Shown here one piece after another: positions 34,263 to 43,061 of a DNA stretch of 46,025 nt. Each line of letters starts with the position of its first letter. Position 1 is the stretch's first letter. Origin of the DNA: Fibrobacter sp. (GTDB lineage: Bacteria > Fibrobacterota > Fibrobacteria > Fibrobacterales > Fibrobacteraceae). The notes under the pieces are model-generated. The model had not been told where the DNA came from and did no database searches. It was given only the letters and a program-made list of their open reading frames with translations. The stretch is taken from the NCBI GenBank assembly GCA_017642335.1, contig JAGCPF010000006.1, positions 1-46,025 of the forward strand, written 5' to 3'. The translations under genes were made by a program, and so were the position numbers.

Positions 34263-36103
34263 TTTTGACCCCCAAATTTATCGGGAAGACCCATAGAGTA
34301 GCGACGGCTCACACCAAATTCTTGAATGAGGAAGAGCACATCTGTTTGTGTGATTTTAAGAACTTTGCCATTGAGAATCTTGTCACCTTCCTTGATGGTA
34401 TAGGAGACAGAGGGATTCTTGGATTCAACAAGAATGGCCATCGGCACTTCGGATTCCCAAATAATACCCACCAGTTCAACCTGGTCGATATTGATACCTT
34501 CCTCGACGAGGCCCTTGATTTCGACAAACGGGTCGCGACGGCCGAAGGAACTATAAATGATACGGTCTTCGTAAAGGGATTCGAGCATGCTACCCGGCAC
34601 GGTGCCATCCTGCATCAACGTTTCTCCGCGTTCCTTGTCGACTTGCTTCAGGTGTTCAATCTGCACCGAGGACAATTCGTCGAAGAAGCTGACCGCGCGG
34701 CGATTCACGTAACCCACGCGATTGTCGAACTGGACCTTACGATAGAGGCCGACCAAATCCAGACTGACCAGGCGGTCGCCAAACACGAGGCGCTTTACGA
34801 CCTGGGCATTTTCGTTGGGATTTGTGTAGAATTCTGTTTCGTCAGCAACCACGATGAGTTCGCGGACAACCGGGCGCAGGTGGAATGTCTGGGCGGCAGA
34901 AACAATCTTCTTGCTGCTCGGTTCGTAGGCATCCACGAACTTGTCAAACGAACGCTTTTCCTCGGAAGACTTTACCCAGTTGCGGGTATAGATTCCATCC
35001 GGTCGGGCGGTCCAGAACACGAACCCGTCCTTCTTGAGCGTAGTCTCGGGAGCCTGCAAAATCAAGGCGCCTTCCTGGACGAGAATTACGGGCTTGGCAT
35101 TTGCCTGCAGCTGAATCTGGAGCCCATTGGCACCCCAGCCCACCGACTTCACGAGCGAACTGGAACCAATCTTGAACACGGGAGATTTCTGCGGACCATC
35201 AAGCGCAACCGTAATGATTCCGGTCTTACCCGGACCAGCGATACGGCTAATACCAATCGGATTTTCGGCAACCAGGCGGAACTGTTCCATTCCGGAACCC
35301 ATCAGCACAGTCATTTCTTTAAGACCGGGGAGCAACGCAGAAACGGAGCCACCATCCTTGATGGCCTTGTCCAGCTTTTTCTGTTCCTCGGCGAGGCGCT
35401 TTTCCTCTTCGGCAAGGCGCTTCTTCTCTTCGAGGGCAGCCTTCTGAGCGGCCTTCTTATCGAGCATGGCCTGTTTTTCGGCAGCCTTCTTCTCTTCAGC
35501 CAAACGTTTCTTCTCTTCGAGGGCGGCCTTCTCGGCGGCAATCTTATCCAGCTTTGCCTGCTTTTCGGCAGCCTTCTTGTCGAGCTGTGCCTGCTTTTCA
35601 GCGGCCTTCTTCTCTTCGGCAATGCGCTTGGATTCTTCGAGAGCAGCCTTGTCGGCTTCCTTCTTCTTGGCAGCGTACAGCTTGGAAAGCGTCCAGCCCT
35701 TTTCCTTGGCGCCGGGCACCTTCAAGACAAAGTCGGACTTTTCTAGGGCAATTTCGTTCTTGTCTCCCGAAATAGCCGGGCCCACAGCCAGTTCGACCTT
35801 GAGGAAATCCATGCCACGGAAGTTTTCACGGAACACACGCATGGAACGGACATACTGCGAAGCATCATCCACCTCGTAGTTTCCCTCGCCCATCACAAAC
35901 TGGGATTCAGAGAAACCCAGGGTGAGCGTCTTGGAAGCGGCATTGTACTTCTGGAAGAACGAAGGCAGGTCATCGGTACCGGCAAACAGGAATCTCAGCC
36001 CGCAGCCGCCAGAGCTGCAAGCGAGCTTCACATCCTTAATCGTCGCGGCGCTACAAGCGAGAGCCGCGCTCAAAAGCATCATGAGGATCTTGCTATTCAT
36101 CAT
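34259..36103 (-). CDS. Enlarged PilP-like pilus assembly protein (AMIN-like, coiled coil, SH3-like, PilP)
   Basis: A 614-residue envelope protein in the pilP position. After a signal peptide come an AMIN-like domain (about 21-130), a Lys/Ala/Glu coiled coil (about 145-250) built from repeats of AEKKAAEKQAxLDK, a second beta-rich AMIN-like region (about 260-360) and an SH3-like segment (about 410-470). The C-terminal PilP domain (about 520-610) has GRRDPFVE, LVGIIWES, YTIKEGDKI and VLKITQTDVLFL. Normal PilP is a lipoprotein of about 175 residues linking PilNO to PilQ. The extra length may span the periplasm and bind peptidoglycan, as PilQ's AMIN domains do elsewhere. Gene overlaps are 4 bp on both sides. 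Confidence 0.82.
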   Translation of the reverse strand: MMNSKILMMLLSAALACSAATIKDVKLACSSGGCGLRFLFAGTDDLPSFFQKYNAASKTLTLGFSESQFVMGEGNYEVDDASQYVRSMRVFRENFRGMDFLKVELAVGPAISGDKNEIALEKSDFVLKVPGAKEKGWTLSKLYAAKKKEADKAALEESKRIAEEKKAAEKQAQLDKKAAEKQAKLDKIAAEKAALEEKKRLAEEKKAAEKQAMLDKKAAQKAALEEKKRLAEEEKRLAEEQKKLDKAIKDGGSVSALLPGLKEMTVLMGSGMEQFRLVAENPIGISRIAGPGKTGIITVALDGPQKSPVFKIGSSSLVKSVGWGANGLQIQLQANAKPVILVQEGALILQAPETTLKKDGFVFWTARPDGIYTRNWVKSSEEKRSFDKFVDAYEPSSKKIVSAAQTFHLRPVVRELIVVADETEFYTNPNENAQVVKRLVFGDRLVSLDLVGLYRKVQFDNRVGYVNRRAVSFFDELSSVQIEHLKQVDKERGETLMQDGTVPGSMLESLYEDRIIYSSFGRRDPFVEIKGLVEEGINIDQVELVGIIWESEVPMAILVESKNPSVSYTIKEGDKILNGKVLKITQTDVLFLIQEFGVSRRYSMGLPDKFGGQK

Positions 36104-36705
36104 TTACCAACCTGCTTTGAAGTGTAGGTGGTCAGGTTAAACGTCACCGACATGGTGATAGGAGTCCATCCATGAGTTTCCGCCTTCTGCATTTCCTGCG
36201 CGATTCCCGAATAACGGTTCAGCCTCAAGTTGGTGATGGCCGTAGGATAATTGAAGTTGGCGATTTCGGCGAACAAGTAACCCAGCATGTGGTAGCCGGA
36301 ATTGACGGCAATAGAATAGCGGTTTTCGATGTAGTGTTCCCTTTCGGAACGACCCTCGGGATTGAACTTCTGGATTTGCACACCCGAAGCGCGGAGAACG
36401 GCGTAGAGGTCCTGCAAACGCAGAGGCACCTTTTCCTCTTCCGGGAACATTTCCTTGAGCTTTTCGAAATCCTTCTCGGCCTGTACAAGCTGAACTTCCA
36501 GTTCGGCAAGGCGAAGCTTCTGGGCGTTAATCTTGTCGAGTTCGGCCTGGGCAGAGGCAAGGTCGCGTTCGACCTTCTCGCGTTCCTGCACGAACGGATC
36601 CCATATATAAGTATATACGTAATAAGCGCCGGCCAGAATCAACAATACTACGACAATCGCGTATATGTTCTTTTTGTCTTTCCAATCGATATTACCCATG
36701 ATCAA
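36100..36705 (-). CDS. pilO: Type IV pilus inner-membrane protein PilO
   Basis: A 201-residue bitopic protein of the pilus alignment complex. One membrane helix (about 15-33, YAIVVVLLILAGAYYVYTY) is followed by a periplasmic coiled coil (about 40-85) and a ferredoxin-like core. It pairs with PilN and contacts PilP. Length and layout match the family. The ATG overlaps the pilN stop by four bases and its own stop overlaps the next ATG in the same way, indicating translational coupling through the operon. Confidence 0.9.
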   Translation of the reverse strand: MIMGNIDWKDKKNIYAIVVVLLILAGAYYVYTYIWDPFVQEREKVERDLASAQAELDKINAQKLRLAELEVQLVQAEKDFEKLKEMFPEEEKVPLRLQDLYAVLRASGVQIQKFNPEGRSEREHYIENRYSIAVNSGYHMLGYLFAEIANFNYPTAITNLRLNRYSGIAQEMQKAETHGWTPITMSVTFNLTTYTSKQVGK

Positions 36706-37313
36706 CCCTCCGCAAGGCCAAGATCCTGTTTAAGGACGACCTTTATTGTAAAGTTGTAGGCTTCCTCACCGTCCACCTTCGTGGTGGTGATAGTCACCAG
36801 GGAAACTTTGTCGACGCTGACCTGCTTTTCGAGCTTGACCATGTATTCGGCGACTTCGGAGAAATCAAAAGTCGTCCCCTTCATTTCGAGCTCGTTCTCG
36901 CCAAGCTGGGAGATGCTGGTAAGCCACATGTTCGGCGGCAAGACAGAAGATACGTTTTCGAACAGGATAACCCAGCGTTTCTTGCTAACCTGAATGGACT
37001 TGAGTGCGTTAATCTTCGTGTTGATGACGCTACGCTTCTGTTCGAGGTCACTAATCTTGGTCAACAGCGGACGTTCGCGTTCGACTTCGGCGCGGACCCT
37101 TTCGAGCTCCGAATTGAGCCCGTTGATGGTATCCACGGTAAACGAATTCAGCATATAAACGCCGACAATCGCCGCCATGAGGGCAATCGTAGGCCAAATA
37201 ATACGACGGTCAGTAATCCACGACAAATCCTTCTGAGTCTTGCGATACTCAGGAGGCAAGAGGTTGATTGAAATGCAAAGCGATTTTCTCGCCATATCCT
37301 TTTTCGCCGCCAT
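36702..37313 (-). CDS. pilN: Type IV pilus inner-membrane protein PilN
   Basis: A 203-residue bitopic protein. The cytosolic N-terminus carries SINLLPPEYRK, the conserved peptide that docks into PilM. One membrane helix (about 39-57) and a coiled coil with a periplasmic fold similar to PilO follow. It forms heterodimers with PilO. The ATG shares one base with the pilM stop codon. The fairly basic N-terminal stretch before the motif (AAKKDMARK) is typical. Confidence 0.92.
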   Translation of the reverse strand: MAAKKDMARKSLCISINLLPPEYRKTQKDLSWITDRRIIWPTIALMAAIVGVYMLNSFTVDTINGLNSELERVRAEVERERPLLTKISDLEQKRSVINTKINALKSIQVSKKRWVILFENVSSVLPPNMWLTSISQLGENELEMKGTTFDFSEVAEYMVKLEKQVSVDKVSLVTITTTKVDGEEAYNFTIKVVLKQDLGLAEG

Positions 37314-38440
37314 TAGAACTTCCTCATCGCTAAGCCCAAAGCAGGGGCGTAAATGTTGGACAAGGCAAGGGACAGCCCGTTTTCACCAAACACCTTGGAA
37401 TCGCATTCCACGTAACGGAACGGATTAATGGTGTCGGTCTCGATACCTGTACGCTCGGCGATGTACGCCTTGAGTCCCGGGATGCAGGCTCCGCCACCGC
37501 CCAAGAAAATCTTGGTCAGGGGTTCGGAATCTTCCGCAGTGGAGAAGTAACGGATACCGAACTCCACCTGGGCCATCAAGTCTTCGAAGGCAAGCTGCAG
37601 CGCAGATTCCACGTCGGCCTCGGAGAAGCCATCCACAATGGAAAGGTCGCCCTTTTCAAAAATTTCGTGGCACTTGTCGACATCGATACCCAAGTGCATG
37701 CAAAGTTTGGATTCCACCATATCCAGCGAGCCGCCGGTCATCGCACGCATGGAATGGAACTGTCCATGCTGGAGGAAGGCTACACTCATCTTCTTTTCGC
37801 CGATATTGAATATGGCAGTAGTCGCATTGTAGTCCGCATCGGTCGCAGTAGCCATGTAGGCGTTCACAATTCCGAACACATCCACGTCGATTGCGGACAA
37901 ATTAAGAGATTTCATCTTGAAGAACTGGGCCCAGGAGTCCAGGAGCGCGTTTTTCGCAGCCACCACGTTGACCCTGACCTCATCACCTTCGCGAGACACG
38001 ACCTCGTAGTCCAGAACGTTGTCCTGGTCATCGAAGGGCGGACGGCTCTGGCAGGTCTGGAGAATAATGGCCGCCTCGTTTCCACCACGGGGGACCTTCA
38101 CTGCAAGTCGGTCCACAAGGACACCACCGGCACCGGCACCACAGTTAACGGAAACGACGACATCGGACGAAGATTCTATCGGGTGACGCAACAGGAGCTT
38201 GGATATCGCTTCGCTGAGCTGTTCGTAACCGTCCTTGCCCGATTCGCCATCAGTTTCGCGGCGCTGAATTTCGCCATTGATGATGGCACCGTCCGGAACG
38301 CGTTCCAGGTCCGCGTCCACGACAATCTTTCCGCCACGGTGATTATGGAACACCTTGACATACTTGATGCTGTAATGGCCAACATCAATGCCAACTGTTT
38401 CGCGTTCACCGCGGATTCGTGAAATCAATCCTAAAGCCAA
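37313..38440 (-). CDS. pilM: Type IV pilus actin-like ATPase PilM
   Basis: A 375-residue cytosolic actin-fold protein that binds the PilN N-terminus. TVGIDVGHYSIKYVKV is the first phosphate motif, FNIGEKKMSVAFL the second, and IFLGGGGACIPGL the adenosine motif. The start is uncertain. I choose TTG at 38440 because GGAG lies six bases upstream; another TTG at 38458 would add six residues, and no ATG is in a suitable place. A near-consensus promoter lies at 38473-38501. It is the first gene of pilMNOPQ. Confidence 0.9.
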   Translation of the reverse strand: MALGLISRIRGERETVGIDVGHYSIKYVKVFHNHRGGKIVVDADLERVPDGAIINGEIQRRETDGESGKDGYEQLSEAISKLLLRHPIESSSDVVVSVNCGAGAGGVLVDRLAVKVPRGGNEAAIILQTCQSRPPFDDQDNVLDYEVVSREGDEVRVNVVAAKNALLDSWAQFFKMKSLNLSAIDVDVFGIVNAYMATATDADYNATTAIFNIGEKKMSVAFLQHGQFHSMRAMTGGSLDMVESKLCMHLGIDVDKCHEIFEKGDLSIVDGFSEADVESALQLAFEDLMAQVEFGIRYFSTAEDSEPLTKIFLGGGGACIPGLKAYIAERTGIETDTINPFRYVECDSKVFGENGLSLALSNIYAPALGLAMRKF

Positions 38441-38472
38441 AATAAACTCCGATCGCAAACAATACTACCTAA

Positions 38473-38501
38473 ATTCTACCTTTATATGGTGCAAATGTCA
38501 A
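38473..38501 (-). promoter_or_regulatory. Promoter of the pilMNOPQ operon
   Basis: On the minus strand TTGACA (38501-38496), a 17-base spacer, then TAGAAT (38478-38473). Transcription would start near 38466, about 26 bases before the TTG start of pilM. Confidence 0.75.
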
Positions 38502-38537
38502 GTGAAAAATCAATCTAACTCATTGAAAATTAACTAC

Positions 38538-39551
38538 TTAGGCATTTTCGGCACTTATTTCGGAGGCTTTTCGCGCCTTGTGGACCTCGAATATATATTG
38601 GAGGACCCTTTCCTGGGTCCAACCGAAGGCACCAGCAAAGGAAGCCGTAAGCGAAAAATATTCTGGATAATCCAGGTTCTTATGCCCCAAATTACGCAAA
38701 ATCTCAATTTCCACGTCTTCCATGCCAAAACTGGGAAGTTCAAAACGGATACGGATATGCGCCCCATTCGGTATTTCCACGGGTATCCCGAGCAAGATAC
38801 CGCCAGCGGACAGGTCGTACAGGACTCCGTGGTGGACCGAACCATCAAGCAAAGTCGCCTCTACGGGGAACCGGACCTCTTCACGGACCCAGCGGCGCAG
38901 TTGCTGCTTGTCCAACTTCATCGTATGGTGGAAAATCAAGTTTCCCTTCTCGAACGAGCGGACAGGAATCTTCATGGAGTAGACGGCGTCGCCCAGACGG
39001 GTCCAACGGATGCAGAGAGTCTCCCCCACAAGCAGCGAACCGGGGCCACAGCTCCCGTCGTACGCGAGAGCCCACTCCTTTTCCGTACGCCACTGGATGG
39101 AGGATCGTTTCACCGTGCGCCCGTTCTCCAATACCAGGTCCACGCGGTCCCCGACCGAGAATTGCCTGGACGAGCTGACCGTCACGACGGGATTCTTGCC
39201 AGTAAAGTCCATCTTGTCGCGGAGCGAGGCCACCGCATCGAGCGTTTCGTCGCGGACACTAAATACGTTGCGGAAGTCGTAAAAGTCCCCCACCGCATGT
39301 TCGAACAAATCCGACGAGTTTAGCACGGCGTCTTTGTTCTCGAAATGCGATGTACGGACAAGTTTTTCAAGAGTGCGTACCTCTTTCGGCGTGAACTGAA
39401 ACTCGCGGATCTTCAGGTCGAAATCTTCGGTCCCGAACATCGTCTCATTCTGCCTACGGAAATTGATGCGCTGGGTTTCCACGAGTACAAGAATCGCGAG
39501 GAGCATCGTGATGATGCCGCCAATCCAGAGCAAGTACGCAGGATGAATCAT
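38538..39551 (-). CDS. Membrane-anchored PilZ-domain protein
   Basis: A 337-residue protein with one N-terminal membrane helix (about 5-25), a middle beta-rich domain with FSVGDRVDLVLENG (from 131) resembling the YcgR N-terminal domain, and a C-terminal PilZ domain. The cyclic-di-GMP motifs are intact: RRWVR at 219-223 (RxxxR) and DLSAGG at 246-251 (DxSxxG). It should bind c-di-GMP and may tie surface attachment or pilus activity to that signal, given that pilMNOPQ follow on the same strand. GAGG precedes the ATG and it starts two bases after pyrC', so it is probably cotranscribed with the pyr genes. Confidence 0.85.
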   Translation of the reverse strand: MIHPAYLLWIGGIITMLLAILVLVETQRINFRRQNETMFGTEDFDLKIREFQFTPKEVRTLEKLVRTSHFENKDAVLNSSDLFEHAVGDFYDFRNVFSVRDETLDAVASLRDKMDFTGKNPVVTVSSSRQFSVGDRVDLVLENGRTVKRSSIQWRTEKEWALAYDGSCGPGSLLVGETLCIRWTRLGDAVYSMKIPVRSFEKGNLIFHHTMKLDKQQLRRWVREEVRFPVEATLLDGSVHHGVLYDLSAGGILLGIPVEIPNGAHIRIRFELPSFGMEDVEIEILRNLGHKNLDYPEYFSLTASFAGAFGWTQERVLQYIFEVHKARKASEISAENA

Positions 39552-39553
39552 TG

Positions 39554-40801
39554 CTAGACCTCAGTCCAAAGACCGCCCAGATACGACCCGAGAATTTTGC
39601 TCGGAAGTTCCTGGCCCAAAAGCGGGCAGTTGCGCACCTGACCGGCGAACATGGACGGAGACACTTCCGTCGGCGTGTCCGGGTCCAGCAGCACCAGGTT
39701 GGCAGCCGAGCCCTTGCGGATTTCTGCCGGCGCGACGCCGGCCAGCTGTGCCGGGGCGGTGGAAAGCAGTTCCACCGCGCGTGCGGCGGACAGCCGCCCG
39801 CAGAGCGATTTCCAGAGCGCGGGGAGCGCGACTTCCAGGGAAATCGCTCCCGGCACCGCATCCTCGAAATTCACTTCCTTGTCCTGCCTGAGCACGGGGT
39901 CGTGATTCACGCTGATGGCGTTTACCACACCGGACTCAAGTCCCTTCCACAGCGCCTCGCGGTCTTCGGCGGAGCGGAACGGCATAGGCACGTTGTAATT
40001 GCTGTCCAGGTTGAACAGGCTGCTGTCATCAATGAGCAAATGATAGATGTCGACATCGCATGTGACATCGACGCCAATCTTGCGGGCATCTTCAATCAGC
40101 CGGAGCGTCTCGCCACAGCTAACTTGTTTAAAATGCACCGGCACCTTGAGGAACCGGGCCATCTCGAGAATCTTGAATGCAGCGATCGTTTCGGCCACAC
40201 GCGGAATCGCCTTCATGCCGAGCGTATCGGCGTAGCAGCCCTCGTGCACAAGCCCGTGATGGCGCAGGGAATCGTCGAGCGGCATAAAGAAGAACCGCTT
40301 GCCCGTCATGGAGCCGTATTCCATCGCCAAGCGCAAGAAGCGCGTGCGGGAGCAATCCTGGTTGCCGTCACCGAAACCGACAGCACCGCCCTGCGCAAGT
40401 TCGACCATTTCGGAAAGGTCCTTGCACTGGTAGCCATTGCTGAAGGCGCCGAGGAACGCAATCGAAAGCCCGTACTTCGCACTGATCTGCTGGATTGCAG
40501 ACAGCTTCAGGGAATCGTCAATCGCATTGGCGCAGCTCTCGTAAAGTCCACCGTAAAAGCCGCCACGGCGCATCGCATCCACACCATCCTTGAAGGTGTA
40601 GATATCATCGCGGAGCGGTTCCTTGAAATCGAGGCCAAGGCCGAAGAGTGCGGGAATGGCAAGAGCGCCCTTCGCGTCAAATTCCTGAGTGCCCTCGGGA
40701 GCGCTATCGGCCCATGCGCCGTCGACTAGGCACATCTTCGTCGGGTTTTCAAACTTGCCGTCCACAAACGGGCGAACGTTATCCAAAATCACATTACGCA
40801 T
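39554..40801 (-). CDS. Dihydroorotase-like protein lacking the metal site (PyrC'/PyrX type)
   Basis: A 415-residue amidohydrolase-fold protein. The position of the metal-binding DxHxH loop reads PALFGLGLDFKEP (50-62), with no histidines. HVS and HH segments read VHFKQVSC and DIYHLLI, and the TDHAPH segment reads VNHDPV. It is therefore probably not a working dihydroorotase. In Pseudomonas and others an inactive pyrC' next to pyrB makes a structural subunit of a dodecameric aspartate transcarbamoylase, and gene order here (pyrR, pyrB, pyrC') matches. ATG at 40801 with GGAGG eight bases upstream; the first codons overlap pyrB by eight bases. An active dihydroorotase should be encoded elsewhere. 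Confidence 0.85.
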   Translation of the reverse strand: MRNVILDNVRPFVDGKFENPTKMCLVDGAWADSAPEGTQEFDAKGALAIPALFGLGLDFKEPLRDDIYTFKDGVDAMRRGGFYGGLYESCANAIDDSLKLSAIQQISAKYGLSIAFLGAFSNGYQCKDLSEMVELAQGGAVGFGDGNQDCSRTRFLRLAMEYGSMTGKRFFFMPLDDSLRHHGLVHEGCYADTLGMKAIPRVAETIAAFKILEMARFLKVPVHFKQVSCGETLRLIEDARKIGVDVTCDVDIYHLLIDDSSLFNLDSNYNVPMPFRSAEDREALWKGLESGVVNAISVNHDPVLRQDKEVNFEDAVPGAISLEVALPALWKSLCGRLSAARAVELLSTAPAQLAGVAPAEIRKGSAANLVLLDPDTPTEVSPSMFAGQVRNCPLLGQELPSKILGSYLGGLWTEV

Positions 40802-41729
40802 TCGCACGACCTCCAGCCAAAAGATAGAGCACCGCCATACGCACGGCCACTCCGTTGGTCACCTGGTTCAGGATAACCGAATTGTCCCCGTCGGCGATTT
40901 CGCTGTCGAGTTCCACACCGCGGTTGATGGGGCCCGGATGCATAATCAGCACCTTGTCTTTCGCACATTCCAAAAGTTCGTGGGTAATGCCGAAGGTGTT
41001 GCGGTATTCGCGCATGCTCGGGAGAAGCGCATCGTCCATGCGTTCTTTTTGCAGGCGGAGCGCGATGATGGCGTCCGCATCCTTCACGGCCTTCTTCACG
41101 TCGGATTCCCACGTTACCTTGTCCATGAGTTCGGTATTGCGCGGAACCAGGGTACTCGGTCCGCAAAGCGTCACATGCGCACCCATCGTCGTCATGCCCC
41201 AGAGGTTGCTGCGGGCCACGCGGCTGTGGCGGATGTCGCCCACGATGGTCACGTTCTTGCCTTCAAGCGTTCCAAGTTTTTCTTCGATGGTAAGCATGTC
41301 GAGCAGGGCCTGCGTGGGGTGTTCGTGCGCCCCGTCGCCCGCGTTCACGATAATCGCGTCGCTGTTGTCGGCAAGGAACTTCGGCACGCCAGTCCCCTTG
41401 TGGCGGACGACCACGATGTCGATCTTCATCGCCTCGATGTTGCGGAGCGTATCGACGAGGGTTTCGCCCTTCTTCACGCTCGAATTGCTGCTCGTGAAGT
41501 TCACCGTGTCTGCCGAAAGGCGCTTCTCGGCGAGTTCGAAGCTCGTGCGGGTGCGGGTGCTGTTCTCGAAGAACAGGTTCACGACCGTCATGCCGCGCAG
41601 GCTCGGGACCTTCTTCACGGGGCGTTCCAAAATTTCGCGGAATTGTTTTGCGTTGTCGAGAATCAGGCGGATGTCGTGTTTCGATACTCCGCGCAGCCCG
41701 AACAAGTGTTTAATCTCCAAGGCGCTCAA
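40794..41729 (-). CDS. pyrB: Aspartate carbamoyltransferase catalytic subunit
   Basis: A 311-residue enzyme that joins carbamoyl phosphate and aspartate in pyrimidine synthesis. ENSTRTRTSFE (57-64 core) binds carbamoyl phosphate, HEHPTQALLD carries His137, and MHPGPINRG is the C-terminal substrate motif. The start is TTG with GGAGG six to seven bases upstream. It follows pyrR by one base and overlaps pyrC', so expression of the three should be tightly coupled. No pyrI regulatory chain is nearby, which agrees with a PyrB-PyrC' complex. Confidence 0.94.
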   Translation of the reverse strand: MSALEIKHLFGLRGVSKHDIRLILDNAKQFREILERPVKKVPSLRGMTVVNLFFENSTRTRTSFELAEKRLSADTVNFTSSNSSVKKGETLVDTLRNIEAMKIDIVVVRHKGTGVPKFLADNSDAIIVNAGDGAHEHPTQALLDMLTIEEKLGTLEGKNVTIVGDIRHSRVARSNLWGMTTMGAHVTLCGPSTLVPRNTELMDKVTWESDVKKAVKDADAIIALRLQKERMDDALLPSMREYRNTFGITHELLECAKDKVLIMHPGPINRGVELDSEIADGDNSVILNQVTNGVAVRMAVLYLLAGGRANA

Positions 41730-41730
41730 G

Positions 41731-42291
41731 CTAAGCCTCCACTTCTACGAGATATACTGAATTTTCATTGTCAATAGGTTCAATCATCACGCGGACTTCC
41801 TGATTACGCGCAGTCTCTACCGTGAGGCCCACGCAGTCGGGCGCGATAGGCAGTTCGCGGTGTCCGCGGTCCACCAACACGCACAGGCGGATGGCGGCAG
41901 GGCGACCGAGGTCGAGGATGGCCTGCATCGCCGCGCGCACGGAGCGACCCGTGTAAAGCACGTCGTCCACGAGGATAACCGTCTTACCCTCTACGGAAGC
42001 GGGCATCTCGGTAAAGCGCATCTCGGTAGAGGCGTTCGGCTTGCGGTAGTGGAAGTCATCGCGGTAGAATGTCGCGTCGAGGCTGCCCATCTCGATGGGC
42101 TTGCCGAATTTCTGCGAGAGCCTGTCGCTCAGTTTCTTTGCCAGCGGAATCCCGCGGCTTGCCATGCCGAGAACAATCAGGTTTTCGGCAGACGGGTGCA
42201 TTTTTGCGATTTTCGCAGCCATTTCGTCGAGGGCGAATTCCATGGCCTGCGCGGAAAGCAATTCCTGGATACGTTTGCAGTTGTCTTTCAT
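41731..42291 (-). CDS. pyrR: Bifunctional pyr operon regulator/uracil phosphoribosyltransferase
   Basis: A 186-residue PRTase-fold protein with the PRPP motif VILVDDVLYTGRS at 105-117, LGMASRGIPLAKKL, and a C-terminal VEVEA. In Bacillus PyrR binds the pyr leader RNA when UMP is high and promotes termination. Here it is the first gene of pyrR-pyrB-pyrC'. The leader upstream contains hairpins but I could not identify a clear PyrR binding loop, so the RNA-control role is inferred from family and position. Weak uracil phosphoribosyltransferase activity is usual for the family. Confidence 0.9.
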   Translation of the reverse strand: MKDNCKRIQELLSAQAMEFALDEMAAKIAKMHPSAENLIVLGMASRGIPLAKKLSDRLSQKFGKPIEMGSLDATFYRDDFHYRKPNASTEMRFTEMPASVEGKTVILVDDVLYTGRSVRAAMQAILDLGRPAAIRLCVLVDRGHRELPIAPDCVGLTVETARNQEVRVMIEPIDNENSVYLVEVEA

Positions 42292-42410
42292 ATAGGTATC
42301 AGCGCGGTCGCTTCGCTCCCTCCGAGGGATGAGGTCACTCGCTCCGCGAGTTTTGAGTTTATCACCTAGAAATTAGTTTTTTCTGGTCCTTTTTACTCCC
42401 AAAAAAGAGT
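42292..42410 (-). promoter_or_regulatory. pyr operon leader with several hairpins
   Basis: On the minus strand the leader can form TTTACTC/GAGTAAA (near 42393-42414), ACTCGC/GCGAGT (near 42337-42351) and CCCTC/GAGGG (near 42318-42328). The last resembles the UCC...GAGG layout of PyrR-binding loops only loosely, and no terminator with a T-run precedes pyrR. Control at the level of translation is possible. Confidence 0.3.
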
Positions 42411-42500
42411 AAATCACCCCCATTTTTTATATATATGAGCAATAAATCCTGTTACGCCTTACAGGCGTCTACCTCATTCCTCTTAGTTATAGGAGTTCCC

Positions 42501-43046
42501 ATGTTCAACCAGCTCGACAAGCCCCAGGCCGGCGAAACTATCGCCATCATGAAAACCAACCACGGCACGATGAAGCTCCGCCTCTTCGAAGAACGCGTGG
42601 GCGAATGCGCTACCAACTTCATCGAACTTGCCAAGCAGGGCAAGTACGACGGCGCCCCGTTCCACCGTATCATCAAGGACTTCATGATCCAGGGCGGCGA
42701 CTTCACCCGCAAGAACGGCACCGGCGGACATGCCGCAGGCGGTCCCGGCACCACCATCGGCGACAAGTATGACCCGTGCCTCACCCACATGCGCGGCGCC
42801 CTCAGCTGGGCAAAAACCGCCATGCCCCACAGCATCGGCAGCCAGTTCTTCATCGTCCACGGTGAAAACGTGCACTTCCTCGACCACGACCAGGTAGGCC
42901 CCGGCCCGGCAGACGGCTACTCCGTGTTCGGCCAGCTCTACGAAGGCTTCGATGTGCTCGACGAGATTGCCGGAGTCAAGACGGACCGCATGGACCGCCC
43001 CTTCGACGACGTGATTATCGAATCCGTGACTATCGAAAAGGCGTAA
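42501..43046 (+). CDS. Cyclophilin-type peptidyl-prolyl isomerase
   Basis: A 181-residue cytosolic cyclophilin that speeds proline cis-trans isomerisation during folding. FHRIIKDFMIQGGDF at 54-68 contains the catalytic arginine, and GALSWAK, GSQFFIVHG and YSVFGQLYEGFDVLDEI are the remaining family motifs. The start at 42501 has AGGAG six bases upstream; the in-frame ATG at 42435 has none. No signal peptide is present. It is a single gene with an inverted repeat downstream at 43124-43153. Confidence 0.92.
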   Translation: MFNQLDKPQAGETIAIMKTNHGTMKLRLFEERVGECATNFIELAKQGKYDGAPFHRIIKDFMIQGGDFTRKNGTGGHAAGGPGTTIGDKYDPCLTHMRGALSWAKTAMPHSIGSQFFIVHGENVHFLDHDQVGPGPADGYSVFGQLYEGFDVLDEIAGVKTDRMDRPFDDVIIESVTIEKA

Positions 43047-43061
43047 GGAGAGGGAGAAGGA

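Noticed and set aside
42292..42434. A Bacillus-type PyrR attenuator upstream of pyrR
   Set aside because: Hairpins exist but neither a clear PyrR-binding loop nor a terminator with a T-run lies before the pyrR start.
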